A stretch of DNA of 64,000 nucleotides from Ramlibacter sp. (GCF_028291745.1 NZ_JAQGNQ010000053.1:62001-126000); one strand, 5' to 3'. Positions 17,298 through 27,954 are shown, numbered from the stretch's first letter. The notes: a model not told the origin generated them from the letters alone. Program-made: numbers and translations.

Positions 17298-18065
17298 ATG
17301 CGCGGCCTGCTTTTGCTTCTTGTCTTTCTGTCGGGCGCCGGTGTGGCCGCGGCTGCCCCCGTCGAGTTCCAGAACACCATCGGCCAGCGGACGCTCGCCT
17401 GCACCGCCTGCCACGGCCGAGAGGGCCGCGCCGGCCCCGACGGCTACTACCCGCGCATCGCCGGCAAACCGGCGGGCTACCTGTACAACCAGCTGCTGCA
17501 CTTTCGCGAAGGCCGGCGCCACTACGGCCTGATGGCCGGCCTGCTCGACACGCTGTCCGACAGCTATCTCTGGGAAATCGCGCAGCACTTCGCCAGCCTC
17601 GACGTCCCCTACGCAGCGCCGCAACCGGCGGCCGTGCCGCCGGAGCTGCTGCAGCGCGGACGCGCTCTCACCCACCAGGGCGACCCCGACCGGCGGGTGC
17701 CCGCGTGCGCGGGCTGCCACGGCAAGGCGCTCACCGGAGTGCTGCCCAACGTGCCGGGCCTGCTCGGCCTGCCGCGCGATTACCTCAATGCGCAGCTCGG
17801 CGCGTGGCGCACGGGGCAGCGCCGCGCCGTCGCGCCCGACTGCATGGCGGAGATCGCGCGCCGGCTCTCGCCCGAGGACCTGTCGGCGGTCACGGCCTTC
17901 CTCTCCTCGGAGCAACTGCCCGCCAATGCGCACCCGGCCTCGGCCGAAGCACCGCTGGCACCGGCGCGTCGGCGCGGCCGCAAGGTACAGCCGCCGCCCG
18001 CCCCGGAGCCGCCGGCCATGCGCTGCGGCTTCGCGCAGCCCCCGGTGGCGGGAGCGGCACGATGA
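17298..18065 (+). CDS. exported diheme cytochrome c
   Basis: Predicted 255-residue periplasmic protein with a signal peptide at 1-20. There are two c-type haem sites: CTACH (Cys35, Cys38, His39) and CAGCH near 137-141. The two halves are cytochrome-c4-like repeats, each ending in a LP-x-D-Y/L helix region. A Pro/Arg-rich tail follows the second domain. The last codons overlap the next cytochrome gene by 4 bases (ATGA), so the pair is translationally coupled. It probably shuttles electrons in the periplasm; the donor dehydrogenase is not in the neighbourhood. Confidence 0.9.
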   Translation: MRGLLLLLVFLSGAGVAAAAPVEFQNTIGQRTLACTACHGREGRAGPDGYYPRIAGKPAGYLYNQLLHFREGRRHYGLMAGLLDTLSDSYLWEIAQHFASLDVPYAAPQPAAVPPELLQRGRALTHQGDPDRRVPACAGCHGKALTGVLPNVPGLLGLPRDYLNAQLGAWRTGQRRAVAPDCMAEIARRLSPEDLSAVTAFLSSEQLPANAHPASAEAPLAPARRRGRKVQPPPAPEPPAMRCGFAQPPVAGAAR

Positions 18066-19342
18066 TCCGCCGTGTCCTGCTGATCGTGCTGGCCCTCCTG
18101 CTCGCGCTGGGTGGGCTCGTGTGGATGTTCAACTTCTGGGGCGCCCCGCGCATCCGCGACAGCGCGCCGCGCACGCCGCCCTCGCGCGAGCAGGTGGCGC
18201 GCGGCGCCTACCTGGCGCGCGTGGGCGACTGCATGCTGTGCCACACCGAGCGCGGCAGCGCGCCTTATGCGGGCGGCCGCGCGATCGACACGCCGTTCGG
18301 CACCGTGTATTCGAGCAATCTCACCCCCGATGCCGAAACCGGCCTGGGCGCCTGGTCGGCCGCGCACTTTCGCCGCGCGCTGCGCGAGGGCCGCTCGCGC
18401 GACGGCCGCCTGCTGTATCCGGTGTTCCCGTACACGCACACGACGCTGGTGACCGATGCGGATGCCGATGCGCTCTTCGACTTCGTGCGCAGCCTGCCGC
18501 CGGTGAACAAGCCCAACCGGGAACATCGCCTTCGCTGGCCCTACAACACGCAGGCGGCGCTGGCAGTGTGGCGCACGCTGTACTTCCGGCCGGAGAAGTA
18601 CGTCGCCGATGCGGCGCAGACACCGGAATGGAACCGCGGCGCCTACCTGGTGCGCGGCCTGGCGCACTGCGGCGCCTGCCACGGCGCCCGCAACGCGCTC
18701 GGCGGCGTACGCCAGGCGATGGACCTCTCCGGCGGGCTGATCCCGATGCAGAACTGGTACGCGCCATCGCTGGCGTCGCCGAGCGAAGCGGGCGTGGCCG
18801 ACTGGTCCGTGCAGGAGATCGTGCAGTTGCTGGCCACAGGCACCTCGCCGCGATCGGCCGTGCTCGGGCCGATGGCCGAAGTGGTGTTGAACAGCACGCA
18901 GTACATCGAGGCTGACGACCTGCGGGCCATGGCGGTGTACCTCAAGAGCCTGCCCCCGACCGCCAGCGACACCGATCCGCGCGAAGTGCCGGTCGCGCCC
19001 GCCTCCCTGCTCGATCGCGGCGGCAAGCTGTATGGCGATCATTGCGCCAATTGCCACGGCGACCGCGGCCAGGGCGTGCCCGGCGCCTATCCTGCCCTGG
19101 CCGGCAATCGTGCGGTCACCTTGCCTTCCACCGAAAATCTCGTGCAGGTGGTGTTGCACGGCGGCTTCCCGCCCGCGACGCGCGGCAATCCGCGGCCCTA
19201 CGGCATGCCACCGTTCGCGACGGCCCTGTCGGATGCCGAGGTGGCCGCGGTCATCACCTACCTGCGCGCGTCCTGGAACAACAAGGCAGCTCCGGTCAAC
19301 GAACTGACCGTGGGCCGGCAACGCAGCAGCACGCGCGAATAG
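18062..19342 (+). CDS. membrane-anchored triheme cytochrome c (alcohol/gluconate dehydrogenase subunit type)
   Basis: Predicted 426-residue protein with an uncleaved or weakly cleavable N-terminal helix (about 5-24). It has three haem-binding motifs: CMLCH at 57-61, CGACH near 204 and CANCH near 328. The spacing and motifs such as AYLARVGDCMLCH, WSAAHFRRALREG and YLVRGLAHCGACHG match the triheme cytochrome subunit of PQQ/FAD-linked alcohol, aldehyde or gluconate dehydrogenases, which passes electrons to ubiquinone. No catalytic subunit is adjacent; the only neighbours are the diheme cytochrome and a phosphatase. The pair may form a cytochrome module for a dehydrogenase encoded elsewhere. Confidence 0.9.
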   Translation: MIRRVLLIVLALLLALGGLVWMFNFWGAPRIRDSAPRTPPSREQVARGAYLARVGDCMLCHTERGSAPYAGGRAIDTPFGTVYSSNLTPDAETGLGAWSAAHFRRALREGRSRDGRLLYPVFPYTHTTLVTDADADALFDFVRSLPPVNKPNREHRLRWPYNTQAALAVWRTLYFRPEKYVADAAQTPEWNRGAYLVRGLAHCGACHGARNALGGVRQAMDLSGGLIPMQNWYAPSLASPSEAGVADWSVQEIVQLLATGTSPRSAVLGPMAEVVLNSTQYIEADDLRAMAVYLKSLPPTASDTDPREVPVAPASLLDRGGKLYGDHCANCHGDRGQGVPGAYPALAGNRAVTLPSTENLVQVVLHGGFPPATRGNPRPYGMPPFATALSDAEVAAVITYLRASWNNKAAPVNELTVGRQRSSTRE

Positions 19343-19349
19343 GACGCCA

Positions 19350-19826
19350 ATGAGCCTGCGCCCCGTCCCCCTGCCCGCCGAAGTGCCCGGCCGCCTCTGG
19401 TTGGGGCCGATGCCGGGCCGCTTCCAACCATGGGCGGCCTTCCGCGAGGAGGCCGCGCGCACCGGGCTGGGCCTGATCGTCTGCCTGGCCCCGCGCGCGG
19501 AACTGGCCGAGCTCTCGCCCGAGTACCAGGCCGCGCTGGTGTGCGGCGGCCTGCCGTGGCGCTGGATGAATGTACCGATGCGCAACTTCGGACTGCCCGA
19601 AGAACCCGCGGCCTTCCGCCGCGACATCGCCGGCATCGCGCAGGAACTGCGCAACGGCCAATCCGTGCTGCTGCATTGCGCGGCGGGCCTGGGCCGCACC
19701 GGCAGCGCAGCAGCCTGCCTGCTGAAATCGCTCGGCGTCGGCGAGGAAGCCGCATTGCAGCGCGTGCGCGCCGCGGGATCGAATCCGCAGAACGCGGAGC
19801 AGTCGGGCCTGGTGCACTGGTTTTGA
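19350..19826 (+). CDS. dual-specificity/tyrosine phosphatase-like protein
   Basis: Predicted 158-residue cytosolic protein of the cysteine-dependent phosphatase fold. The P-loop reads LLHCAAGLGRTGSAA, placing catalytic Cys110 and Arg116 in the required C-x5-R spacing. A conserved Trp/Met/Pro segment (WRWMNVPMRNFGLPEE) lies upstream where the general-acid loop would be. The substrate could be phosphoprotein or a small phosphate ester. It begins 7 bases after the triheme cytochrome stop and may belong to that transcript. A long inverted repeat follows the stop. Confidence 0.88.
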   Translation: MSLRPVPLPAEVPGRLWLGPMPGRFQPWAAFREEAARTGLGLIVCLAPRAELAELSPEYQAALVCGGLPWRWMNVPMRNFGLPEEPAAFRRDIAGIAQELRNGQSVLLHCAAGLGRTGSAAACLLKSLGVGEEAALQRVRAAGSNPQNAEQSGLVHWF

Positions 19827-19839
19827 AGAAGGCGGACAT

Positions 19840-19963
19840 CCCAACTTCCGGACGCAGAAGACGCAAAAGTTTCGCAGAAGGCGCAAAAAAAACCCTTCAA
19901 GTTTTCTTTGCCTCTTTTGCGTCCTCTGCGAAGTTTTTGCGTCTTCTGCGTCCGGAAGTTGGG
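19840..19963. repeat. long inverted repeat, GCAGAAG family, copy 1
   Basis: Two 49-base arms (19840-19888 and 19915-19963) are inverted copies agreeing at 45 positions, around a 26-base loop. Both arms contain repeated GACGCAGAAGACGCAAAA units. It fills the gap between the phosphatase stop and the atpE stop, which converge. A related element lies at 33852-33968. It probably acts as a two-way terminator. Confidence 0.9.
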
Positions 19964-19966
19964 TTT

Positions 19967-20742
<776 letters not shown>

Positions 20743-20750
20743 CGCGGCGC

Positions 20751-22334
20751 CTACTCGCCGGCCGAGGCCGACTGCCCTTCGCCGCCCGCGCCACCCGGCT
20801 TGCGACGACGGCGGCGCCGCTTGCGGGGCGCGTCGCCGCCGGGGCCATCGCCCTCCGGCTCGTCGGCCGGACTGTCCGATTCCGCGACCGGGGCAGTGCG
20901 CCGCGGCGGCTCTTCCCGCGCGTCACCCTCGGCGCCCTTGGGCTTGACGGTGCGCGTGCGCTTTTGCTGCTTCTGCTGCTCGTCGCGCAGGGCCGCCACC
21001 AGGTCCTCGCGGACCGCGTCGCTGGCCTGGCTGAACTCCTGCCACCAGTCGGCCAGCACCACGTCGACCTCGCCGACGTCGGCGCGCAGGCGCATGAAAT
21101 CGAAGCCGGCGCGAAAGCGCGGCTGCTCCGCCAGGCTGAAAGGCGTGTGGCCGACGCGCTTCTCGAAGCGCGGCTGCATCATCCAGATCTCGCGCATGTC
21201 GGCGCCCAGCTTGCCGCGGCCGGAGATGTCGCCGATGCGCGATTCGAACACCTCGTCGATCGCCTCCTGCAGCGCCGGGAAGGGGTGCATGCGGCGCGCC
21301 AGCCGCCCCTGCCAGCCGTCGCGCACATCCGACCACAGCACGCAGGCCAGCAGGAAGCTGGGGGCGACCGGCTTGTTCTCGCCGACGCGCCGGTCGGTGT
21401 CCTGCAGCGCGGCGCGCACGAAGGGCTGCTCCGCGCGCTCGACCACCAGGTCCAGCAGCGGATAGATGCCCGACGCCATGCCCAGCACCTTCAGCTGCTC
21501 GATGGTCGCCAGCGAATGCCCGGTCTGCAGCAGCTTGAGCATCTCGTCGAACAGGCGGCTTTGCGGCACCTCGTTCAGCAGTGGCAGGCTGGGAATCAGC
21601 GGCGCCTTGGTCTTGGGATCGAACTTGAAGCCCAGGGCCGCCAGCTTGGCCATGAAACGCACGGCGCGGATGATGCGCACCGGGTCCTCGCGATAGCGCG
21701 TCACCGGGTCGCCGATCATGCGCAGCAGGCGCTTCTTGGCGTCCGCGATGCCACCGTGATAGTCCACCACGATGCGCCGCTCGGGGTCGTAGTACATCGC
21801 GTTGATGGTGAAGTCGCGGCGCGCCGCATCTTCTTCCTGCGGTCCCCAGACGTTGTCGCGCAGCACGCGGCCCGCGGAATCAACCGCGTGCTTCATGCCG
21901 GCAAGTTCGCTCTTGCTCGTGCGCTCGTTGCCGCTGACTGCTTCGGCGGCGGCGTTATCGAGATAGGCGCGGAAGGTGGAGACCTCGATCACCTCGTGCT
22001 CGCGCCCGCGGCCGTACACCACGTGCACGATGCGAAAGCGCCGGCCGATGATGAAGGCGCGGCGGAACAGCCCCTTGACCTGCTCCGGCGTCGCACTGGT
22101 GGCGACGTCGAAGTCCTTGGGCCGCAGCCCGAGCAGCAGGTCGCGCACGGCGCCGCCCACGATGTAGGCCTCGTAGCCCGCCTCCTTGAGCGTGTGCACC
22201 ACGCTCAAGGCGCGTTCGTCCACCAGGGTGGGGTCGATGGCGTGCTGTTCCGGGCCGACTTCCTGGCGCTTGCCGAACTTCGGCTTGCGGCGGGTGGTGC
22301 CGGCAATCAGCTTGTCGATGAACTTCTTGATCAT
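20751..22334 (-). CDS. pcnB: poly(A) polymerase I
   Basis: Adds 3' poly(A) tails that mark RNAs for decay. The 527-residue protein has a nucleotidyltransferase core: [13 protein letters not shown], the [12 protein letters not shown] metal-binding Asp pair near 77-79, and [13 protein letters not shown] near 180. The RNA-binding helices lie at about 225-430. A long, disordered, highly basic C-terminus ends in a run of seven Arg/Lys and a Gly-rich tail. ATG 22334 gives the family start MIKKFIDKL and overlaps the upstream HAD gene by 4 bases (ATGA). The much longer open frame upstream is spurious. Confidence 0.95.
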   Translation of the reverse strand: MIKKFIDKLIAGTTRRKPKFGKRQEVGPEQHAIDPTLVDERALSVVHTLKEAGYEAYIVGGAVRDLLLGLRPKDFDVATSATPEQVKGLFRRAFIIGRRFRIVHVVYGRGREHEVIEVSTFRAYLDNAAAEAVSGNERTSKSELAGMKHAVDSAGRVLRDNVWGPQEEDAARRDFTINAMYYDPERRIVVDYHGGIADAKKRLLRMIGDPVTRYREDPVRIIRAVRFMAKLAALGFKFDPKTKAPLIPSLPLLNEVPQSRLFDEMLKLLQTGHSLATIEQLKVLGMASGIYPLLDLVVERAEQPFVRAALQDTDRRVGENKPVAPSFLLACVLWSDVRDGWQGRLARRMHPFPALQEAIDEVFESRIGDISGRGKLGADMREIWMMQPRFEKRVGHTPFSLAEQPRFRAGFDFMRLRADVGEVDVVLADWWQEFSQASDAVREDLVAALRDEQQKQQKRTRTVKPKGAEGDAREEPPRRTAPVAESDSPADEPEGDGPGGDAPRKRRRRRRKPGGAGGEGQSASAGE

Positions 22335-23011
22335 TTCTTGTCGAAGAGGTCGAGTATGCGCCAGCCGCGCTCCAGGGCGATAGTGCGCAGCCGGCCATCG
22401 GGGTTGGTGGCCACCGGATGGTCGACGCGCTCGAGCAGCGGCAGGTCGTTGAGGGAATCGGAATAGAAGGTGGTCTCGACGTCGAGCCAGTCGAGGCCGC
22501 GTGCCGCCAGCCACTGCGTGACGCGCACCACCTTGCCTTCGCGCATCGAAGGCACGCCCGCGATCTCGCCGGTGATCCAGCCGCTGGCGTCGCGCGCCAG
22601 TTCGACGGCGATCAGCTCGCCGACGGCGAGGGCCTGCGCGATCGGCCGGGTCACCAGTTCGTTGGTGGCGGTGACGATCGCGACCAGGTCGCCCTGCTGC
22701 TGGTGCTGCTGGACGAGATCGCGCGCGGCCGCGGTCAGGGCGGGCGTGATCCATTCGCGCATGAAGCGCGCATGGGCCTCGCGATAGGCCTGCGGTCCGC
22801 GCAGGCGCAGTGCCTCGACGGCGAAGCGCACGTAGTCGTGCACGTCCAGGGTGCCGGCGATGTAGTGGGCGTAGAACTCGTCGTTGCGGCGCTTGAATTC
22901 CAGCGGATCGGTCCACCCGATCTGCTGGGTGAACTCGCCCCAGGAGTAATCGGAATCGATAGTCAGCAGGGTGTGATCGAGGTCGAACAGCGTGACTTTG
23001 GGTTTGCTCAC
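22331..23011 (-). CDS. HAD-superfamily IB phosphatase
   Basis: Predicted 226-residue cytosolic phosphatase. HAD motif I is FDLDHTLL (Asp10, Asp12), motif II is VTATN near 116-120, and motif III/IV is YSDSLNDLPLL near 183-193, with the substrate-specificity cap between. The family includes phosphoserine- and histidinol-phosphate-type phosphatases; the substrate is not clear. It overlaps hda and pcnB by 4 bases each, so hda, this gene and pcnB form a tightly coupled operon. Confidence 0.9.
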   Translation of the reverse strand: MSKPKVTLFDLDHTLLTIDSDYSWGEFTQQIGWTDPLEFKRRNDEFYAHYIAGTLDVHDYVRFAVEALRLRGPQAYREAHARFMREWITPALTAAARDLVQQHQQQGDLVAIVTATNELVTRPIAQALAVGELIAVELARDASGWITGEIAGVPSMREGKVVRVTQWLAARGLDWLDVETTFYSDSLNDLPLLERVDHPVATNPDGRLRTIALERGWRILDLFDKK

Positions 23012-23682
23012 TCGCTCTCCAGCATCGACTTGATCAGCGGAATGGTGATGGCACGCTGCGTCTGCAGCGCATACGCATCGAGGTGTTCCAGCAGCTGCAT
23101 CAGGCTGCCGAGGTCGCGCGAGAAGCGGTGCAGGATGAAGTCCATCACTTCGTCGGGCAGGAACACGCCGCGCGCATCGGCGGCCTGCCGCAGCACGGCG
23201 CGTCGCTCGGGTTCGTCGAGCACACGCAGTTCGAAGATGTGGCCCCAGCCCAGGCGCGTGCGCAGGTCCTCGCGCAGTTTAAGGTGCGCTGGCGGCAAGG
23301 CGCCGGCCGACAGCACGCCGCGTTGCAGCGCCTGCGCCTGCACGAACCAGGCAAATGCCGCGTGCTGCTGCACGGCCGTGTAGAGATGCACGTCGTCCAT
23401 CAGCACCAGCGCCCAGCGCTCGTCGAAGGGCGGCGGCTCGGCCAGGGTCGGATCGAGCCAGCCGGCGCTGGCGCCCTGCTCGCGCAGGCTTTCCCGCGCC
23501 GCCTTCAGCAGGTGCGTCTTGCCGCTGGCCGGTGCGCCCCAGAGATAGGTGGGCACGGGCGAGCGCGTCGGGCTGCCGGCCCACAGCTGCAGGTGGCGCC
23601 ACGCCGCTTCGTTGGGGCCGGCCAGGAAGCTGTCCAGGCTGGGCGCGCGGGCGAGGCCGATGTCGAGGGGAAGCTGCTTCAT
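23008..23682 (-). CDS. hda: DnaA regulatory inactivator Hda
   Basis: AAA+ protein that, with the DNA-loaded sliding clamp, promotes ATP hydrolysis by DnaA and prevents re-initiation. It has 224 residues. The N-terminal clamp-binding motif QLPLDIGL is at 3-10, Walker A GAPASGKTHL has Lys55, and Walker B-like LVLMDDVHLY follows. The later domain contains an arginine-finger-bearing FELRVLDEPERRAVLR segment. It is the first gene of the overlapping hda-HAD-pcnB series and lies 13 bases after the perM-like gene on the same strand. Confidence 0.95.
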   Translation of the reverse strand: MKQLPLDIGLARAPSLDSFLAGPNEAAWRHLQLWAGSPTRSPVPTYLWGAPASGKTHLLKAARESLREQGASAGWLDPTLAEPPPFDERWALVLMDDVHLYTAVQQHAAFAWFVQAQALQRGVLSAGALPPAHLKLREDLRTRLGWGHIFELRVLDEPERRAVLRQAADARGVFLPDEVMDFILHRFSRDLGSLMQLLEHLDAYALQTQRAITIPLIKSMLESE

Positions 23683-23695
23683 GCGCGGGTGGCGA

Positions 23696-24766
23696 TCAAC
23701 TCTGGAACAGCTTGCTGGCGAAGTAGCCGCTGCGCATGCGGCGCACGGCCACCAGCAGCACGGCGCTGGCGGGCAGCGCGATGATCACGCCGACGAAACC
23801 CAGCAGCTGGCCGAAGGCGAGCAACGCGAAGATCACCGCCAGCGGATGCAGCCCGATGCGCTCCCCCACCAGCCGCGGCGTGAGGAAGAAGCCCTCGAAC
23901 AGCTGGCCGGCGCCGTACACCGCGCCCACCATCACGAAGGCGCGGGACGAGGCGAACTCCAGCAGGCCCGCGAGCACCGCCAGCACCAGGCCGATGCCGA
24001 AACCGACATAGGGCACGAACATGGCCAGCCCGGTGAACACGCCGATGGGCAATGCCAGGTCGAGGCCGAACAACGCCAGTCCGGTGCTGTAGAAAACCGC
24101 CATCGTCACCATCACCAGCAGCTGGCCGCGCAGGTACTGGCCCAGCACCACGTCCGCCTCGGCCGTGAAGGAGTCGACCGCCGGCCGGGCGCGCGGCGGC
24201 ACCAGCTCGTGCAGGCGCTGCATCAATGCCTTCCAGTCCAGCATCAGGTAGAACAGCGCGACCGGCACCAGCAAGGCATTGCCGACCAGCACCACGGCCA
24301 CGCTGCCGCCGATCTTGAGCGAGGACCACAGCGAGCCGAAGCTGTCGCTCCAGTTGCTCTGCAGGTATTGCACGAGCTGCTCGCGCAGGCTCACCAGGTC
24401 GAGCGAGATGCGCAGGCCGAACTGCGCCAGCCAGGGCGAAAGGTGCGCATGCAACTGGTCGAACAGCAGCGGGATCTGTTCGCGCATCACCGGCACCTCC
24501 TTCACCAGCACCGGCACGATCAGCAGGGCGATGCACAGCACGGCGAACATGAACAGCAGTTCGACGAACACCACGGCCAGCAGCCGCGGCATGCGGCCGC
24601 CCCAGACTTCGTCCAGCCGGTCCACCAGCGGCGTGAGGGCATAGGCCAGCACGGCGGCGATCAGGAACGGCGTGAGCACCGGACCCAGCGCGCGCAGCAC
24701 CAGCACGGCCAGCACGGCGAGTGCCAGCCAGGCCGCGGCCCGCTTTTGCGTGGTAGTGAATTGCAT
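23696..24766 (-). CDS. AI-2E family transporter (PerM-like permease)
   Basis: Predicted 356-residue multi-pass inner membrane protein. Hydrophobic helices lie at about 12-35, 38-58, 65-90, 155-180 and 215-325. A central soluble segment (about 95-150) has the amphipathic helices typical of the PerM/YdiK family. The conserved [12 protein letters not shown] block is present. Despite the family name, transport of AI-2 is shown for only a few members; the cargo here is unknown. The gene is divergent from purM and precedes hda, an order common in betaproteobacteria. Confidence 0.9.
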   Translation of the reverse strand: MQFTTTQKRAAAWLALAVLAVLVLRALGPVLTPFLIAAVLAYALTPLVDRLDEVWGGRMPRLLAVVFVELLFMFAVLCIALLIVPVLVKEVPVMREQIPLLFDQLHAHLSPWLAQFGLRISLDLVSLREQLVQYLQSNWSDSFGSLWSSLKIGGSVAVVLVGNALLVPVALFYLMLDWKALMQRLHELVPPRARPAVDSFTAEADVVLGQYLRGQLLVMVTMAVFYSTGLALFGLDLALPIGVFTGLAMFVPYVGFGIGLVLAVLAGLLEFASSRAFVMVGAVYGAGQLFEGFFLTPRLVGERIGLHPLAVIFALLAFGQLLGFVGVIIALPASAVLLVAVRRMRSGYFASKLFQS

Positions 24767-24885
24767 GCGGTGGGTGGAGGCGGCGGGCTGAAGCCGCGCC
24801 GTGGATGAGGGCTGGAGGTCCGATGACACTAGAATCAAGCGCAAATTCTATCGGTCGGGCGAACTCGGCCCCGACGAGCACCCGC

Positions 24886-25920
24886 ATGAACGCTTCCCCC
24901 CTCTCCTACAAGGATGCCGGCGTCGACATCGACGCCGGCGACGCGCTGGTCGAACGCATCAAGCCGCTGGCGAAGAAAACCATGCGCGAGGGCGTGCTGG
25001 CCGGCATCGGCGGCTTCGGCGCGCTGTTCGAAGTGCCCAAGCGCTACCAGGAGCCCGTGCTGGTGAGCGGAACGGACGGCGTCGGTACCAAGCTGAGGCT
25101 GGCCTTCGAGTGGAACATGCACGACACGGTCGGCATCGACCTGGTCGCGATGAGCGTCAACGACGTGCTGGTGCAAGGCGCCGAGCCGCTGTTCTTCCTG
25201 GACTACTTCGCCTGCGGCAAGCTCGATGTCGATACGGCCGCAGCCGTCGTCGGCGGCATTGCCCGCGGCTGCGAACTCGCGGGCTGCGCCTTGATCGGCG
25301 GCGAGACCGCGGAGATGCCGGGCATGTATCCCGCGGGCGAATACGACCTGGCGGGCTTCGCTGTCGGCGCCGTGGAAAAATCGAAGATCCTTGCCGGCCA
25401 GGACGTGCAGGAGGGCGACGTCGTCCTGGGCCTGGCCTCGAGCGGTGTCCACTCCAACGGTTTCTCGCTGGTGCGCAAGTGCATCGAGCGCGCCGCCGGC
25501 CAACAGCCCGCCACGCTGGATGGCCGGCCCTTCCGCGAGGCCGTGATGGAGCCGACGCGCATCTACGTGAAGCCCGTGCTGGCGGCGCTGCAGAAACATG
25601 CCGGCATCAAGGCGCTCGCCCACATCACGGGCGGCGGCCTGCTGGAGAACATCCCGCGCGTGCTGCCCGATGGCCTGGCCGCGCATTTGCAGCAGGGCGC
25701 GTGGCCGCGCAGCGAGCTGTTCGCCTGGCTGCAGCAGGTGGCCGCCATCGACGACCACGAGATGAACCGCACCTTCAACAACGGCATCGGCATGGTGGTG
25801 GTGGTCGCGCCCGGCGCAGCGGCGGACGTCGCCGAGACGCTGCGCCTGGCCGGCGAGGCTGTGCACGAGATCGGCCGGATCGCGGCCCGCGGCAACGGGG
25901 CGAGCGTCACGGTGTCCTGA
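24886..25920 (+). CDS. purM: phosphoribosylformylglycinamidine cyclo-ligase (AIR synthetase)
   Basis: Closes the imidazole ring of AIR in purine synthesis, using ATP. The 344-residue protein is full length, with [17 protein letters not shown] at the start, [50 protein letters not shown] and [16 protein letters not shown] 24886 was chosen because earlier in-frame codons do not match the family start. It is divergent from the PerM-like gene. The MFS gene follows after 8 bases. Confidence 0.97.
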   Translation: MNASPLSYKDAGVDIDAGDALVERIKPLAKKTMREGVLAGIGGFGALFEVPKRYQEPVLVSGTDGVGTKLRLAFEWNMHDTVGIDLVAMSVNDVLVQGAEPLFFLDYFACGKLDVDTAAAVVGGIARGCELAGCALIGGETAEMPGMYPAGEYDLAGFAVGAVEKSKILAGQDVQEGDVVLGLASSGVHSNGFSLVRKCIERAAGQQPATLDGRPFREAVMEPTRIYVKPVLAALQKHAGIKALAHITGGGLLENIPRVLPDGLAAHLQQGAWPRSELFAWLQQVAAIDDHEMNRTFNNGIGMVVVVAPGAAADVAETLRLAGEAVHEIGRIAARGNGASVTVS

Positions 25921-25928
25921 GCGCGCGC

Positions 25929-27113
25929 ATGGCCGCCACGGCGCGGCTGCCCGCCGCCATCTGGGCACTCGGCTTCGTCAGCCTGCTGATGGACGTCTCC
26001 TCGGAGATGATCCACAGCCTGCTGCCGGTGTTCCTGGTGAACAGTCTCGGTGCCAGCATGCTCGCGGTCGGCCTGATCGAGGGTGCTGCCGAAGCGACCG
26101 CGCTGATCGTCAAGGTCTTCTCGGGCGTGATCAGCGACTGGATTGGCAAACGCAAGCCGCTGGCGGTGCTGGGTTACGGACTCGGTGCGGCCTCCAAGCC
26201 CCTGTTCGCGCTGGCCACGACGATTGGCACGGTGCTCTCCGCCCGGCTGATCGACCGCGTGGGCAAGGGACTGCGCGGCGCACCGCGCGACGCCCTGGTG
26301 GCCGACCTGGTCGCGCCCGAACAGCGTGGCGCCGCCTATGGCCTGCGGCAATCGCTGGACACCGTCGGCGCCTTCCTCGGACCGCTGCTCGCGATCGCGC
26401 TGATGCTGCTGTGGGCCGACGACTATCACGCGATCTTCCGGGTGGCGGTGATCCCGGCCGTGCTGTCGGTACTGCTGCTCTGGGTGGGGGTGCGGGAGCC
26501 GGATCGCCCGCCCGCGGCCGTGCGGGTCAATCCGCTGCGGCGCGAGCAGTTGCGGCAATTGCCCGCGCACTTCTGGCGCGTGGTCGCGATCGGTGCGCTG
26601 TTCACGCTGGCTCGCTTCAGCGAGGCCTTCCTGGTACTGCGCGCGCAGCAAGGGGGCCTGCCCGTGGCCTGGGCACCCCTGGTGCTGATCGCGATGAACG
26701 TCGTGTATTCCGCAGGCGCCTATCCCTTTGGCAAGCTGGCCGATCGCATGTCCCACCGCAAGCTGCTGGCAGGGGGACTCGTCGTGCTGATTGCAGCCGA
26801 TGCGGCCCTGGCAGCGGCGGACCACGGCGTTCTGCTGTGGGTGGGCATCGCACTCTGGGGCGTGCACATGGCGCTGACGCAGGGTCTGCTCGCGACGATG
26901 GTGGCCGGCAGCGCACCCGCGAGTCTGCGCGGCACGGCCTTCGGCGTGTTCAACCTGGCGAGCGGCATCGTGCTGCTGGTGGCCAGCGGCCTGGCGGGTT
27001 GGCTGTGGGATCGCCTGGGCGGCGCCAGCACTTTCGTTGCGGGCGCAGCCATCAGCGCCGTGGCGCTTGCGGTGCTGGCCGTCGGGCGGCCCGTGGCGGT
27101 GAACGGTCGCTGA
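25929..27113 (+). CDS. MFS transporter
   Basis: Predicted 394-residue, 12-helix major facilitator. The start is WALGFVSLLMDVSSEMIHSLLPVFL. The cytoplasmic loop 2-3 motif reads ISDWIGKRKPLAVLGY, and its counterpart after helix 8 is GKLADRMSHRKLLAGG. The segment RVGKGLRGAPRDALVADL between helices 4 and 5 is typical of a group of uncharacterised MFS proteins often seen near metal or stress genes. No substrate can be assigned. It begins 8 bases after purM and is likely co-transcribed. Confidence 0.9.
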   Translation: MAATARLPAAIWALGFVSLLMDVSSEMIHSLLPVFLVNSLGASMLAVGLIEGAAEATALIVKVFSGVISDWIGKRKPLAVLGYGLGAASKPLFALATTIGTVLSARLIDRVGKGLRGAPRDALVADLVAPEQRGAAYGLRQSLDTVGAFLGPLLAIALMLLWADDYHAIFRVAVIPAVLSVLLLWVGVREPDRPPAAVRVNPLRREQLRQLPAHFWRVVAIGALFTLARFSEAFLVLRAQQGGLPVAWAPLVLIAMNVVYSAGAYPFGKLADRMSHRKLLAGGLVVLIAADAALAAADHGVLLWVGIALWGVHMALTQGLLATMVAGSAPASLRGTAFGVFNLASGIVLLVASGLAGWLWDRLGGASTFVAGAAISAVALAVLAVGRPVAVNGR

Positions 27114-27237
27114 TCGCGGACAGGCGGTGCCGCTCGTTGTATCGCTACAAAAGCAGTAGCACTTCGTCACCAGCATGCGCTGGACTTGCACGGCCGGGCA
27201 GCGTGACACTGGCCCATCACACCGCAGGGAGGGAGCC

Positions 27238-27954
27238 ATGCCGGTCGTGGCAGTCGTGAACCGCAAGGGAGGCAGCGGCAAGAGCACGTTCGCGGCGCAC
27301 GTCGCCGCGTGGTGCGCCCGCGAGCGCCTGGCCGTCATGCTGGGCGACATCGATCGCCAGCAATCCAGCCGCGGCTGGCTGCGCCGGCGCGACGCCGCGC
27401 TGCCGGCGATCGCGCCCTGGACGCTCGATCAGAAGAACGTGCTGCGGGTGCCGACCGGCATCACGCACGTGGTGCTGGACACGCCCGGCGGGCTGCACGG
27501 CTTCGAGCTGGCACGCGTCGTGATGTTTGCCGACGCCGTCGTCGTGCCGGTGTGCGCCTCGCTGTTCGACCGCGAATCGGCGGCCGCCTGCATCGCCGAA
27601 CTCCAGACGCTCCCGCGGGTCGCGAAGGGACAGTGCCGCGTGGCGACCGTCGGCATGCGCGTCGACGGCCGCACGCATGCGGCGGACGTGCTGCGTGCGT
27701 GGGCCGGCGAGCAGGAGGTGGAGATGATCGGGATGTTGCGCGAGACGCAGCTCTATGTCCGCAGCCTCGAACGCGGGCTCACCCTGTTCGACCTGCCGCC
27801 CGAGAAATACACCACCGACCTGGCGCAGTGGGCAGGCATCATGGATTGGCTGCGGCCCGTGCTCAAGCCCGTGAAGGTGCCGGAGGTGAAGCGGGAACCG
27901 GTGCTGCCGGTGCGACGGCCTTCGGTGCTGGGCTCGCGGCCGTTGCACGCATAG
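27238..27954 (+). CDS. ParA family ATPase, orphan
   Basis: Predicted 238-residue P-loop ATPase. The deviant Walker A motif is KGGSGKST at 10-17, Walker A' lies in LGDIDRQQS, and the switch segment LDTPGG near 81-86. No parB or chromosome-partition partner is adjacent, so it belongs to the solo ParA-like group used for positioning diverse cargo. The C-terminal ~35 residues are Pro/Val/Arg-rich. ATG 27238 has a GGGAGGG run just upstream. A palindromic repeat starts soon after the stop. Confidence 0.9.
   Translation: MPVVAVVNRKGGSGKSTFAAHVAAWCARERLAVMLGDIDRQQSSRGWLRRRDAALPAIAPWTLDQKNVLRVPTGITHVVLDTPGGLHGFELARVVMFADAVVVPVCASLFDRESAAACIAELQTLPRVAKGQCRVATVGMRVDGRTHAADVLRAWAGEQEVEMIGMLRETQLYVRSLERGLTLFDLPPEKYTTDLAQWAGIMDWLRPVLKPVKVPEVKREPVLPVRRPSVLGSRPLHA

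Noticed and set aside
19840-19963. Possible CRISPR array because of repeated GCAGAAG units
   Set aside because: The repeats form one inverted pair without regular spacers, and no cas gene is present.
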